From positions 124,001-188,000 of the forward strand of contig CM017448.1 in NCBI GenBank assembly GCA_007674295.1: 64,000 bases of DNA, given 5' to 3'. This document shows, in pieces, positions 25,749-35,992 of this stretch. The stretch's first letter is position 1, and every line of letters starts with the position of its first letter. The stretch is from Antonospora locustae (taxonomy: Eukaryota; Microsporidia). The notes below the pieces were generated by a model. It ran no database searches, was not told where the DNA came from, and saw nothing but the letters and a program-made list of their open reading frames with translations. The translations under genes and the position numbers were made by a program.

Positions 25749-26981
25749 ATGAGTTGCACAGAAGAAGAAAGCACAGAAAGAAGCAATATAGCACTCAACA
25801 TTCAAAATATTTCAACAGTGTGTGAATCAATCATAAACGATCCCCACACTCATGCAAGTAGCATAAAGTTTGTTATTAAAGCTCTTGATACCAAAGATGC
25901 CGACTACCGAAAAATCGTGATGCTATCTCTGGTCAAAGTTTTCAAGAACATAATACCATTTTATAAGGTAAGACTTCATAGCAACAAAGTTCGAGGCTCC
26001 GGCGAATCTGCACAGGTTCAGCTCTTCGATAAAAACATTCTAAGTGTATACACTGAATTTATCAGAAGAGTTGTTGGATCGGCCGAAGCTATAAGCTACA
26101 AAGCTGCATGCCATCTTCTAGAGTCTCTCGACCACTTCAACTTGGCCGACAGACTTGTTTCCAAGGTACTTCGGGGAACACTAGAAAGAAGCTGTGGGGG
26201 GTTTTGCAAAGAGATTCTTGAGAAAAAAATAAAGCAGAGCACAAACATGGAGTTTGTGCACACCATTGTCAACGAAATGTGTGAACTTAGATTCCATCCA
26301 TCAGTTCTATCTATATTGCTTGATATAAATGTTTCTGAAAAAGAAGACATTGACGAGAGCAATGCACAAGATAGTGTTCTAGAGAAAACAAGGAAGTCCA
26401 TGCAGAGAAAAATAGCAGACGGTGTCATACGCATATACATCTCAATATTGAGAAACAAAAGGTTTGAGTTTTATAAGTATGTATTTTGCTGTCTAATAAA
26501 GCATAAATGTCTCATAAGAAATGACCTTTTGGAGGGCCTCAGCATACTACTGAATGAATCACTAAGTGTCAATGACTCTAGAACAAAACTCTCCAGTATG
26601 CAGTGTATTTTAGAAATATTCAGCAAGCAGAACTACGACTTTGCTATTATGTTAAACACACTATTCTGCATTGTAGACCCTGGAGAATACACAAAGGAAA
26701 ACATTGGAGAACTTTTGTTTCTTATCAGAAACCTATTTATCTCTCGCATACAACCTCCTGCCAGAGCAAGGACCTTTTTACAGCGACTCCTACAGCTTTG
26801 TCTCGTAAGACACCTTCCAGAGTTAAAGGGTGTGATAGAGGAAATAAGACAAGCCTACAGCTTAGACTATAGAGACGCAGTTACTATTGGGACAGGCGAG
26901 TATTTCCCAGACGGAAAGAGAATAGACCAAATGGCTGAAAAGCCATTCTACGAATACTTTCTCTACAGACGAATTGCATGA
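25749..26981 (+). CDS. NOC3: nucleolar complex protein Noc3
   Basis: HEAT-like protein that pairs with Noc2 in pre-60S export and has also been linked to replication licensing. The block ALDTKDADYRKIVMLSLVKVFKNIIPFYKVR at about 46-77 matches the Noc3 signature (VRKL..LSL..VFKDI.P.Y.IR). The rest is an alpha-solenoid. The tail, an R-rich PFYEYFLYRRIA, resembles the family's extreme C-terminus. 410 residues against 663 in yeast, with the acidic N-terminus missing. Confidence 0.85.
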   Translation: MSCTEEESTERSNIALNIQNISTVCESIINDPHTHASSIKFVIKALDTKDADYRKIVMLSLVKVFKNIIPFYKVRLHSNKVRGSGESAQVQLFDKNILSVYTEFIRRVVGSAEAISYKAACHLLESLDHFNLADRLVSKVLRGTLERSCGGFCKEILEKKIKQSTNMEFVHTIVNEMCELRFHPSVLSILLDINVSEKEDIDESNAQDSVLEKTRKSMQRKIADGVIRIYISILRNKRFEFYKYVFCCLIKHKCLIRNDLLEGLSILLNESLSVNDSRTKLSSMQCILEIFSKQNYDFAIMLNTLFCIVDPGEYTKENIGELLFLIRNLFISRIQPPARARTFLQRLLQLCLVRHLPELKGVIEEIRQAYSLDYRDAVTIGTGEYFPDGKRIDQMAEKPFYEYFLYRRIA

Positions 26982-27385
26982 ACACAATTCATGTAACTAC
27001 AGTCTTTTCAACATTCTGGCAACAGCATCTCTGCATTCTAACCTTGTATCTCTCTTCAGAAGAGACATCTGTGTAAGCGTCACAAGCCAAGAGGTTTTCC
27101 TGTTCATAGCTATATCATGCGGCTCAATAAAGGTTTAGATATCTCTGCATCTACATCACAATAGAGCATCGACTGCACCAGTAATAAAAGCAAAACATTC
27201 ACTATATAAATGCACGTCAAATGAAGAGTAAGCTCATGCTATGATGGCATTCGCCGGAAGAAAACATCATCGCAGTATATAGACATATCACCGGCACAAA
27301 CTATTGAGATGTTCTATAGAAGTTGCGAGGGAAACCCTCTGCACCAATACAAATATATTTTCTTTAAGCTCCCGGGGCATACAGC
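26982..27385. other. spacer upstream of capping enzyme, with a GC-rich hairpin
   Basis: No supported gene. A minus-strand ATG frame of 36 codons (about 26998-27108) is too short to trust. A compact hairpin with stem GAGGG/CCCTC and an AAA loop lies at about 27327-27339, flanked by a further GC/GC pair, and a GCCGG...CCGGC pairing lies about 60 bases upstream. This may be a structured leader or small RNA. Confidence 0.3.
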
Positions 27386-28462
27386 ATGAATCTCGAGTCA
27401 TTTGGTCCGCCAGTATCACACAGAGATTGTGAGAGGCTTTTACTCGATATTAACACGTTACTGAGTAATTCCAACAAGCACAAATTTCCGGGGTACCAGC
27501 CAGTATCCTTTATGAAGTGCCATGTAAAGAATTTGCTGGAGGAAGACTACCTTGTGTGTGAGAAAAGCGATGGCGTTCGAGCTCTTTTGTATATATGCAC
27601 AATAGATCAAAGACCATTTGGGTTTTTTCTGGACAGAAAAAACACGTTCTATCGCTTGGGCAACTCGTTTCCGCTGATGGACAGTACGCTTTTTGATGGC
27701 GAGATTGTACTTGATGTCGAGGGAGAATGCCGTGTTAAGCACTTTCTTATATGCGATGCAATGCTATTTGAGGGTGGAAACATAACAGACTTGACGCACA
27801 TAGAAAGACTAAGTTATGCGTTGAAGTTTGTCAGAATGTACAGTGCAGAGAGCACTTCTTGTGCACTAAAAATATCCGTAAAGGAGATGCAAAAAGCATA
27901 TGGCCTCTATTGTGTGTATTTAGGACACAAAAAGCTGAAGCACGATTCTGATGGTCTTATTTTTACTCCAACAACCTCACCTTATCGAAGCGGTACTGCA
28001 CCTAAACTGCTGAAGTGGAAACCACCTCATCTCAATTCAGTTGACTTTATTGTGAGAAAAAGCACTGAATGCGAGTGGCTGTACAAGCTTTTTTGTTTGG
28101 GACATTCCAAAGAATATGTTTTCTTTGATTACTACTTTAGTGCTGAAGACGAGAATGTGCAAATACCATCTGCAGATACAAATAACAAGGACGTAGCCGA
28201 GTCTGTAAATCTCGATGGAAAGCTAGGAGAATTTAGATTTGACAAGGAGAAATGGGTACACGACCTATGCGATCTTTCGTTGGTAAAGGGTGGGTGGGAA
28301 TTTATAAAGGTCAGAAACGACAAAGACACACCAAATGCTATATCTGTTGTGATAAATGTTGTGAACTCAATTCAAGAAGACGTGAGCATTGATATGCTGA
28401 CTTCTTACATTCCCGAAATCAGGCACAGATGGAAGTTAAGAGAGTCTACACATCAGCGATAG
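27386..28462 (+). CDS. CEG1: mRNA guanylyltransferase (capping enzyme, Ceg1)
   Basis: Transfers GMP from GTP to the 5' diphosphate end of nascent mRNA. All nucleotidyltransferase motifs are visible: I, EKSDGVR with the GMP-accepting Lys60; III, FFLDRKNTFYR; IIIa/IV, LFDGEIV; V, DGLIFTP then LLKWKPP; and VI, WEFIKVRNDKDTPN. 358 residues against 459 in yeast. No triphosphatase domain is fused, as expected for fungi. A CCC(GGGG) run lies about 15 bases before the ATG. Confidence 0.97.
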   Translation: MNLESFGPPVSHRDCERLLLDINTLLSNSNKHKFPGYQPVSFMKCHVKNLLEEDYLVCEKSDGVRALLYICTIDQRPFGFFLDRKNTFYRLGNSFPLMDSTLFDGEIVLDVEGECRVKHFLICDAMLFEGGNITDLTHIERLSYALKFVRMYSAESTSCALKISVKEMQKAYGLYCVYLGHKKLKHDSDGLIFTPTTSPYRSGTAPKLLKWKPPHLNSVDFIVRKSTECEWLYKLFCLGHSKEYVFFDYYFSAEDENVQIPSADTNNKDVAESVNLDGKLGEFRFDKEKWVHDLCDLSLVKGGWEFIKVRNDKDTPNAISVVINVVNSIQEDVSIDMLTSYIPEIRHRWKLRESTHQR

Positions 28463-28677
28463 CATCTTCAGCTTCTCTTACCATGTTTCGTGTAATAACA
28501 ATGCTATTTGACTGTTTGCTTGTGGGACACTCATTTTTATAAGTCTCCAATTGTCGTTTTATGTTACGGCTGGCATTTCTGTGTAAGCACAAACGCCAGA
28601 AAAATACAAACAATATGTATGCATTGTAAGAAATTTCTTTAACACAAATAAGTGAGTGAGACTATTGGCTTGCTTCA

Positions 28678-29115
28678 TTATAAAGGAGTATTGGGTATTA
28701 CGGGCTCATTATCAAATTTTATATGAATGTACAAATTATCGTTCTCCTCAAAAATAAAAACTTGTGGCTCTTTCGTGCATTTTACAAACATTCTCTGCAC
28801 TAGGTCTGTATAAATTTTGTATAGTGCCTGGTTTTTTTGCTGATATAAGATACTGTTTGGCTTGTACACAGAATAAACACTCATCGCCTTTGCAACCACA
28901 AGGAAGTTTTTCTCGTCTTTTTTCTTCAGCTTTGCTGCTCTGTCACCAAAAAGTGCAAGGCACAGCTTTGTACAAACAGCCCGGATGGCATCAAAAAAGC
29001 TGCCTGGAATGTTCCCAACAAGTGCACGTGGTGACAAACTCAAATCTATGTGTGAAGTTTGTATTGTTTCTTCCACAAACGATACAAAGAAAAAAATGTC
29101 TATTGTGAGTGCCAT
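28678..29115 (-). CDS. hypothetical small helical/beta protein
   Basis: 145 residues. The open frame begins at an upstream GTG, but CCC lies six bases before this ATG, supporting it. The N-terminal 30 residues are hydrophobic and strand-like, the middle is basic and helical (a KLKKKDEKN region), and the end has two strands (FIFEENDNLYIHIKF). There is no membrane or signal segment of clear length. I do not recognise it. Overall form could suit a small subunit of a replication or RNA-processing complex, but nothing in the sequence decides this. Confidence 0.6.
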   Translation of the reverse strand: MALTIDIFFFVSFVEETIQTSHIDLSLSPRALVGNIPGSFFDAIRAVCTKLCLALFGDRAAKLKKKDEKNFLVVAKAMSVYSVYKPNSILYQQKNQALYKIYTDLVQRMFVKCTKEPQVFIFEENDNLYIHIKFDNEPVIPNTPL

Positions 29116-29212
29116 ATGAGGGCTTATTGTCTTCCTTGTGGCTTTTAGATGTCTGCTACACACACTCGCTACATAAAATATTTATTTGTGTCTATGCCCT
29201 GGTTTGCACTAA

Positions 29213-30952
29213 CTAGAGATATATGCGTTTAACATCATTTAGCGAAAAGGCCTCGCCACAGCTAGGACACATTCTGTTTCTTGTCCTTATTCGCTGGTCT
29301 AAGCACTCCTGGCAAAACACATGCATACACTTGTTGATAACAGAGTCCTTGTAACGCCTGTCGCATGCAGTGCATTTCAGAAGCCTTTTGTATTTATCGA
29401 CGTCTTCTAAAACCTCTGAGGACCTTCCCCCTGTTATTTTATCTATGATGCTCATGAGGTTGCATTGACTTTCCTCCAGCATATCGCATTTGAGCCTTAT
29501 TTCGCTCAGCTTGGTACTGAGTCGATTAATCATTTTCTTGCTTTCCTCGTTCTCTCCTCTGAGATGCTCTATTTTCTGTCTCAGAGCATCATTTTCGCTA
29601 TAAACATCATCACAGACACTTTTTTGATGTGCAAGCTCCTTCTTTTTTGATTCGCACTCGTCCCTTAGCTTTTCGTAACTAAACAACATGTCATCAAAAG
29701 TGCGTCTATCTGCATGCTTATACGTGTTAGTGTTGCCAAATGCTTCTGCTTCTGATGCATGAGATCTTAATTCCCCAAGAATATTCTGTCTTTTTCTTTC
29801 GGCCTCACACAGTCTCTCTTCAAGGTCTCCGCATTTTTCCAATGCGTTTCTATAATCCCTTGTCAGCCTATCGTATGCACTGGAAAGGTTATCTAGCTCC
29901 TCCATGAGACTTTGGTCTGTTACAGCTTCTGATCTCTTTCGAGCTTTCAAAAGCTCATCCATCTGTGACCTAAGACATTCGTATTTCTCTAATGTACGGC
30001 TTAGCTTTTGCGCAAGAAATTCTGTATCCTCACCAAGCTTTGTACACTCTGTTCTAAAGAAGATCGATTCTTCTTTGTACTTTCTAAGTTGTGACACCAA
30101 CCTTTCTTCTATTTTCAGATGCTCATTTCTCTGTTCAGATATGATCATCTTGTATCTGCTTCTGTCTTTCTGCATTTCGTTCTCGTGTTCCATGTTGCCT
30201 CTCTCGAGAGCAACCATTCTGGTCTTCAAAAGTCTATTTTTCTCTTCAAGTTCTCCATTGTGCTCTGCATAAGTAGATAACTTCTGTTCAGCTTCATATT
30301 CTGCAATCTCAAGTCTTTTTCTCAGCTCTATGTTTTCCTTTTTCAGCTTTTCAGACACCATGTTTTCACTCAGTATTTTCTCTACCTCATTTACTATGAC
30401 CTGCCTATCAGAGGGCATGTTTACAGGCTCTCTCTTTTCCAACACCTTTATTTTGTAGAAGGAAAGTTTCTTTTCCAGCTCTGCTATCATCTGGTCCTTC
30501 AATATAAGTTCGCTTTCGTACTTTTTTATTGTTTCCCTGGTCTTCGCACATCTTTTCGTCTTTGTCATCAGACCATCTCTGCCAGTCTCTTGTAAGCTGT
30601 CTGTATCTTTGTCTAACTTTTTAATGTCTGTGTCGTAAATAAAAGTTATATCTTCTCGTTTTTCTTTGCGTACAAGAGATTGAGGCTCAAGCATTTCAAC
30701 ACTTTCAGGCGTGATAATCATGTTATCTCCATTCTCGTCCAAGTCCTCGTCTAGCTGCATGTTGTCAATTAGCTCATATATTCTTTTTTTCAAGGCCGCA
30801 CACTGTTTCTTGTAAGACATCATCTGAAGAAATATAGAGGACTTCTGAAACTTATCAATGTTTTCTGACGTTATTAGACTATTAATCTCTGCAATTACTT
30901 TTGGGGATTTAGTGACATCTTTGTCGCTATCCACTTTTCTCTTCTCAGACAT
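29213..30952 (-). CDS. BRE1: E3 ubiquitin ligase Bre1-like (coiled coil plus RING)
   Basis: E3 for monoubiquitination of histone H2B with Rad6. About 500 residues of coiled coil precede a C-terminal RING: C-x2-C (CTACDRRYKD), C-M-H-x-F-C, C-x2-C..R-x-CP-x-C. It ends with FSLNDVKRIYL, closely like Bre1/RNF20, where the protein also stops right after the RING. 579 residues against 700 in yeast. ACCC lies about 14 bases before the ATG. Other RING coiled-coil proteins exist, but the terminal position and the VKRIYL ending favour Bre1. Confidence 0.88.
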   Translation of the reverse strand: MSEKRKVDSDKDVTKSPKVIAEINSLITSENIDKFQKSSIFLQMMSYKKQCAALKKRIYELIDNMQLDEDLDENGDNMIITPESVEMLEPQSLVRKEKREDITFIYDTDIKKLDKDTDSLQETGRDGLMTKTKRCAKTRETIKKYESELILKDQMIAELEKKLSFYKIKVLEKREPVNMPSDRQVIVNEVEKILSENMVSEKLKKENIELRKRLEIAEYEAEQKLSTYAEHNGELEEKNRLLKTRMVALERGNMEHENEMQKDRSRYKMIISEQRNEHLKIEERLVSQLRKYKEESIFFRTECTKLGEDTEFLAQKLSRTLEKYECLRSQMDELLKARKRSEAVTDQSLMEELDNLSSAYDRLTRDYRNALEKCGDLEERLCEAERKRQNILGELRSHASEAEAFGNTNTYKHADRRTFDDMLFSYEKLRDECESKKKELAHQKSVCDDVYSENDALRQKIEHLRGENEESKKMINRLSTKLSEIRLKCDMLEESQCNLMSIIDKITGGRSSEVLEDVDKYKRLLKCTACDRRYKDSVINKCMHVFCQECLDQRIRTRNRMCPSCGEAFSLNDVKRIYL

Positions 30953-31172
30953 GCACCCTTTATGGGTTCAGATTTGTTTGCTTGAAACTAGAGAAGCGTA
31001 GCTTTCAGCTTTGCACTCAGGAAATAGTTCTCCATGCGCATAGTTGTACATTCTAAATGCATATGTTTATGATACATATGCACTTACGTATATGTGCACA
31101 TAGAGGCAACTCTTTTCTTGCAAGTTCAGCTTTATAGAATGTAATAATCGTTTCAATAAAAAACAACCCTTC

Positions 31173-34100
31173 ATGAACAAATACACAATTCTTCACCAAA
31201 AAAACGTCTATTTCATCAATGCAGAAAAGCAGCTTTACCATGGATATGTTGAAACAACTATTGAGTTCAACGAGAATGCTGATTATATTGAGTATCAAGC
31301 AAGCGGGCTTGAAATTGAAAGTGTCGAGGTTTTCAATGGAGAAAGTTACATGAATGCTAAGTACACACAAGAAAATCCTGAACTAGAGAGCTTCAAGGAG
31401 AAATACAACCCAGAATTCTACTCCAGAGCGTTAAGAAGCCAAATTCTGATTGTATTATTAGAAGAGCACATAAAGGATGCGAAAATCAGAATAATGTATA
31501 GGGCAGGCGGGGAAAACCTTGGCGTGTACTTCTTGAAGCAGGGACTCCATGCAGAGTGTGTTGGACAGAACCACAATTTTAAGTCGCATTTCATATTTCC
31601 CAGTGCAGTCTATGATTCTGGATACTCTTTTGATTTGTTTTACATTGTTCCTACTAGCTACAACGTCATATCTCCTGGAAAGCTTACTGGCTCGATAGAA
31701 CAGGGAAATATAGTAATATATTCATACAACGTGCAATATGCACTTCCAGGAAACATCAACTTTGTAGTCGGAAGCTTCGATTCCATAGAAATCATGTCCG
31801 GCGACGACAGCAAGGTCCTGCACTTTCCCATGAAGCGCAATAAAGATGAAACATTGTTCAAAGAAAATGCAAACGATGTGATCAATGACATTATTGGATG
31901 TATAAAGTTTATAGAAACACTTTTGGATATAGAATATCCACAGATATCAATTGTAATGACCCTTTCGCCCTGCAATCTTCTAATTGGACACAACACATCG
32001 GTTATCCATGTATCACTTTTGCCCCAAAAAAGCTCCATTCAGCAGAATTTCGTGTTCAGAGAGGTTATATCTAAGGTGCTGGTGGCTCAGCTTTTTCTAA
32101 ATCTCAAAGACCCAGGATATATTAAAGTAGGTATTAGTGGGTACTTAGAAGACCATTGCATTAAATATTTTTTTGGTGCAAATGAGTTGCTATTCAGGCT
32201 CAAAAAAGAAAAGGACTTTGTTGTAAAGAGTGACGTGAAGGAGCTCGCCCTGGATAGCCCAAAAAGAACAGAGCTATCCATGACACAAAATTTCTTCAGG
32301 CTGAAGGCTAAGCTGTTTGTTCACCTCCTTGAAAGCAATCTGAGTGAAGCCTTCATGCAGAAGATTCTTCTAGACCTGAAGGACAGAAGGCACATAAAAA
32401 CAGATGGGTTTCTGAAGCTTATAAAGAACATCACAGGAAAGGACATGTCATCACTCTTCAAGGTTTATGTTTCAAAGCCGGGCACTGTCATTTTCTTATG
32501 CGTGTTTCAAATAGACCAGAAAAGAAACAGAGTTACATTCAGCATAAAGCAAAAGCCTACATCTGTTGTGGAGAACTCAAATAAAAAGCTCTTTGGAAAC
32601 CTTTGTGTTCGTGCATTTGAAATTGAAGGCATATTTGAGCACAGCTACAATCTGTCTAAAAATGAGCTTGTGTTCTATTACCACACACGTACAAAGAAGA
32701 CAAAGAAGAAAGAGTCAGAACCAATGATGCCACTGCTGTGGCTAAGAGTCGACCCCAAAAACGAGTATCTAGCTGGAGTTGAACTACGCCAGTCTGACTT
32801 TATGTTCATGGAGGCCTTGATGCATGAAAAAAGCGTTGTTGGGCAGTACGAGGCTCTTAAAGCATTGGAAAGAAGGCCTTCAGAGCAGACCTGCAGCATA
32901 CTTGAGAGGGTACTTAGCGACGTGCATGTCTTCTACAGGATCAGAATCGAGGCTGCTTTTGTGCTATCACAGGTCTTCTTAGAAAACTACGACGGATATC
33001 AGAAGCTCATTCAAATATTTGTTAAGAAGTACTGTTTGCAGGGATCTACCATCATAAGACCAAACGACTTTTCAAACATCACAAGCTACTTCATAAAATT
33101 GGGTCTAATTAAGGCAATTGCAATGGCATTTCCCCTCAGATGTAGAGTAGTAAATGAAAAGGAGGTTATGGTAAGAGAAGTTTGCATTGCCTTTATAAAT
33201 AACGTTCTACTTTACAACGACAATGACTCCAACCAGTATGAAGATGCTTTCTACATTGGAGACACAATAGAATGCCTATCCTTGCCTTTGTGCTCACAGA
33301 GCATTCTAAGAGAAGGACATGTAATTTTAGAAGATTCTGCAAAGAGAGTAAAACTTTCTGAGTCAAGTGATAGAATATGGGACTTAGATACAGAGGGTTG
33401 CAGTTTAAAGGAGAAGTGTGATGTTATTGTTTCCGAGAAGTTTAGAAAAACCCTGAACACTTCAGTGGAGATAATTGAAAAGTACAGAAAGTTTGACCTG
33501 GTTTCTCCTTCTGTATTCAACAAAATAACAATATCATGTCTGAGAGCACTTGGGTTTCTTTACTGCTACGGTTACATAGATATGCATTCTGAGATCTTGT
33601 TTCAGTACTCGCAGCCAGACAATTTCATTGGAGTTAGACTTGTTGCTTTTGAGCTCCTTCTTCTGAAGCGAGAGCGCGATGCAATGAGATACATATTTGA
33701 AGTTTTGAAAAACGACCACTACGTAGTAAGACTGCATATCATCCATGCGATTAAGAACTTGCTTGCGTCCTCTGTGATGGACTTCGACTGCTTTTTGGAT
33801 GAATTCAAGTGTGACTTCTACAATCTGTTGAGCTTTTTTAGCGCAGAAGTGGTCTTGTTTGAAAACCTAGTAGACGTCATACTGTTTGTTGAGAATAAAG
33901 GAAAGGTGATAAGGGAGGTTGAGGAGGCCAGCATGCACGAGCTGAGCGATGATGTTGTGGAGAAGGATCGCAGGTCTTCCTTGGATATGAATGTAGAAAG
34001 CAGTACAGTGATAATTGTAAAGTCATCATATTTTAACAGTATAAATGCTGCTACAAAAGAACAGCTGCAAATTAAGTTGTCAGACATCCATGAAGAAAAA

Positions 34101-35255
34101 GCTGCTGTTATTAGGCTGAAAGTGCCGGTTCAAAAGGCAAAAAAGGATAAGTTTACTCTCTATATAGAAGACATTGCCTCAATGTTAGTGAAACAGGAGA
34201 AGCTACACACGCATCAATTGCACTTTCGAGCATATGGCAGAGCTGTAATTTTCGAGCTCATGAAGTATGAAAACATAGACAAAATAGATGCTTTTATCTT
34301 GGAGAAAAGAGGTGAGAATGATTTTTTCGCCTTTGACCCCCTTACCTTAGTAGAAATAAGCAGAATAGAAGCACAAGATGAGAACACCTATATTGTCATG
34401 GCATACACATCCCTTGTCTTTGTGCTAACTTTTAAGAAGTTTGGAAGTAAGCTGTATTTAGATGCAAAGCATTGTCTTTCGCTGCTTGAGACTCTTTCGC
34501 TAAACTTTGGTGCAAAAGACTCTTTTGTGAAGATGAGTGCTGATAAGAAGAAAAGTGTGATATCTGCAATAGATACCATATCTACCGAGAAAGGTGCCGA
34601 GGCATTCATGTATGATGTTGAACACAGAAAGCTAAAGCTTGTAAAGTATTTAGACATTGTGCGCCAGCCACTGTGCCTGCATATAGTCAGGCATAGACTT
34701 GAAAACAACATGTACCTGAACTATAACGTTGCACTCTTTGAGTTGGAAAGAATATTTATCAATTGTCTTATGTTCAATCAAAAGGGGGCTGACATATACA
34801 TAACTGCGCAGCAATTCCTCAAGAGATCACGTGAAATTCTAATGGCAGAGTCCAATTTGCAAAGTATCGACTTTATGCAGCTTATATCATTCAGAAGCTA
34901 TAGCACACACATGAAAAAAAATGATTTAAACAACATATTCTGTGAGATCTTATGCAAGCTAGAGTCTTCAAAGGCATTAGAGCATTTCTTGACGAAAGCA
35001 GACATTTATTCATACTTGAAAAAGATAAAAAGAAACATGTATCTCTATAAAATGAAAGCAAAGGCATCATCTTGTATGTATTTGTCACTAGGTCATTTCA
35101 TTGATGACTTCAAGGTCATTGTTGACAGCTGCATAGCTGCAGGAGACACACAAAGTATTGGAAGGGGCTATGCTGCATTGGAAGAGTTCAAAAGACAAAT
35201 ATCTCATTATTTTGGTGAAGATGCATCTAGAATAGGATTGAAAAAGTACACCTAG
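31173..35255 (+). CDS. TAF2: TFIID subunit TAF2 with bromodomain-like C-terminal segment
   Basis: The largest gene in the window, 1360 residues, close to yeast TAF2 (1407). The first 450 residues follow the M1-aminopeptidase-like fold (N-terminal beta domain, GENLGVYF-like strand, inactive thermolysin-like lobe). The zinc ligands are absent (no HExxH), as in TAF2. A HEAT-rich region follows to about 930. Near 1167-1220 a segment with PLCLHIVRHRLENNMY, FINCLMFNQKGADIY and QQFLKRS matches the end of a bromodomain (helices B and C). CCC lies three bases before the ATG. It contacts promoter DNA and TAF8 in TFIID; TAF4 is also encoded here. Confidence 0.88.
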   Translation: MNKYTILHQKNVYFINAEKQLYHGYVETTIEFNENADYIEYQASGLEIESVEVFNGESYMNAKYTQENPELESFKEKYNPEFYSRALRSQILIVLLEEHIKDAKIRIMYRAGGENLGVYFLKQGLHAECVGQNHNFKSHFIFPSAVYDSGYSFDLFYIVPTSYNVISPGKLTGSIEQGNIVIYSYNVQYALPGNINFVVGSFDSIEIMSGDDSKVLHFPMKRNKDETLFKENANDVINDIIGCIKFIETLLDIEYPQISIVMTLSPCNLLIGHNTSVIHVSLLPQKSSIQQNFVFREVISKVLVAQLFLNLKDPGYIKVGISGYLEDHCIKYFFGANELLFRLKKEKDFVVKSDVKELALDSPKRTELSMTQNFFRLKAKLFVHLLESNLSEAFMQKILLDLKDRRHIKTDGFLKLIKNITGKDMSSLFKVYVSKPGTVIFLCVFQIDQKRNRVTFSIKQKPTSVVENSNKKLFGNLCVRAFEIEGIFEHSYNLSKNELVFYYHTRTKKTKKKESEPMMPLLWLRVDPKNEYLAGVELRQSDFMFMEALMHEKSVVGQYEALKALERRPSEQTCSILERVLSDVHVFYRIRIEAAFVLSQVFLENYDGYQKLIQIFVKKYCLQGSTIIRPNDFSNITSYFIKLGLIKAIAMAFPLRCRVVNEKEVMVREVCIAFINNVLLYNDNDSNQYEDAFYIGDTIECLSLPLCSQSILREGHVILEDSAKRVKLSESSDRIWDLDTEGCSLKEKCDVIVSEKFRKTLNTSVEIIEKYRKFDLVSPSVFNKITISCLRALGFLYCYGYIDMHSEILFQYSQPDNFIGVRLVAFELLLLKRERDAMRYIFEVLKNDHYVVRLHIIHAIKNLLASSVMDFDCFLDEFKCDFYNLLSFFSAEVVLFENLVDVILFVENKGKVIREVEEASMHELSDDVVEKDRRSSLDMNVESSTVIIVKSSYFNSINAATKEQLQIKLSDIHEEKAAVIRLKVPVQKAKKDKFTLYIEDIASMLVKQEKLHTHQLHFRAYGRAVIFELMKYENIDKIDAFILEKRGENDFFAFDPLTLVEISRIEAQDENTYIVMAYTSLVFVLTFKKFGSKLYLDAKHCLSLLETLSLNFGAKDSFVKMSADKKKSVISAIDTISTEKGAEAFMYDVEHRKLKLVKYLDIVRQPLCLHIVRHRLENNMYLNYNVALFELERIFINCLMFNQKGADIYITAQQFLKRSREILMAESNLQSIDFMQLISFRSYSTHMKKNDLNNIFCEILCKLESSKALEHFLTKADIYSYLKKIKRNMYLYKMKAKASSCMYLSLGHFIDDFKVIVDSCIAAGDTQSIGRGYAALEEFKRQISHYFGEDASRIGLKKYT

Positions 35256-35398
35256 CAGCAAAAGGTTTGATTGTATTGGCTGGAGACAGTCTGAACACAG
35301 ATACTAAGCATATACTCCGTTGTAAAATAACGTATGCTGTTGGTCAATGATGACACATACATTGAATTTGGAATTTATTCAGAGCACGATACTGAATC

Positions 35399-35797
35399 AT
35401 GAACGACGACGTTCTGTCCAAGGTCATAGGCTATCTACCAAGAAAAACATTGGTGCGTCTTGCTTCTATTGGCAAAGTGACTGTAATGGATGTTGTCTTG
35501 ATCAAGTGGGAGTACTTACTCTTCAGGTGCAACACAATGCCCCTGAGAAAGTACTATGTGATATATAAAACCTTAGTCGAAAATAAGAGCCAAGAGCTGG
35601 CGCTGCAGCTTGTTAACTACACGATAATGTCTAAGAAGAGAAGACTGGCTTTATATATATACAAAAACATGCCCTACAACGAGGACTTGCACAATATTAT
35701 AGCACATGCTGAGCTTAAGTGCGATATCATCATGTACAATGCTGCCGAAAGGGCTCAACGTTGCTGCTTGCCCAAGAAATCGCCAATGCTTAGATGA
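35399..35797 (+). CDS. hypothetical protein, F-box-like N-terminus
   Basis: 132 residues. The start (DDVLSKVIGYLPRKTLVRLASIGK) follows an F-box pattern (LP.E.L..I..YLP...L.RLA.V.K), which would bind Skp1. The remainder is helical with no recognisable substrate domain, so the protein is short for an F-box adaptor. No CCC run is at the ATG. The next gene is on the opposite strand and ends 195 bp downstream. It could also be an unrelated helical protein. Confidence 0.5.
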   Translation: MNDDVLSKVIGYLPRKTLVRLASIGKVTVMDVVLIKWEYLLFRCNTMPLRKYYVIYKTLVENKSQELALQLVNYTIMSKKRRLALYIYKNMPYNEDLHNIIAHAELKCDIIMYNAAERAQRCCLPKKSPMLR

Positions 35798-35992
35798 AAT
35801 ACAGCATGCTTCTTTGAAAAGTGGTATTTATCTGGAAATATCATCTCAATTCATACGTTTTCATCAAAAAGCTTTGTTTAAATTGCATTGTGAAACAGAA
35901 ACATAACTCGAATATGTTTGAAGATAGCAAAGATCTTCTCTTAACTTTTATAGAAAGCCAGAGAAAATACACTTACAATGGAAACAACAGGT

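Noticed and set aside
26998..27108. 36-codon ATG frame on the minus strand upstream of the capping enzyme
   Set aside because: It reads plausibly as protein but is too short to separate from chance, with no start motif.
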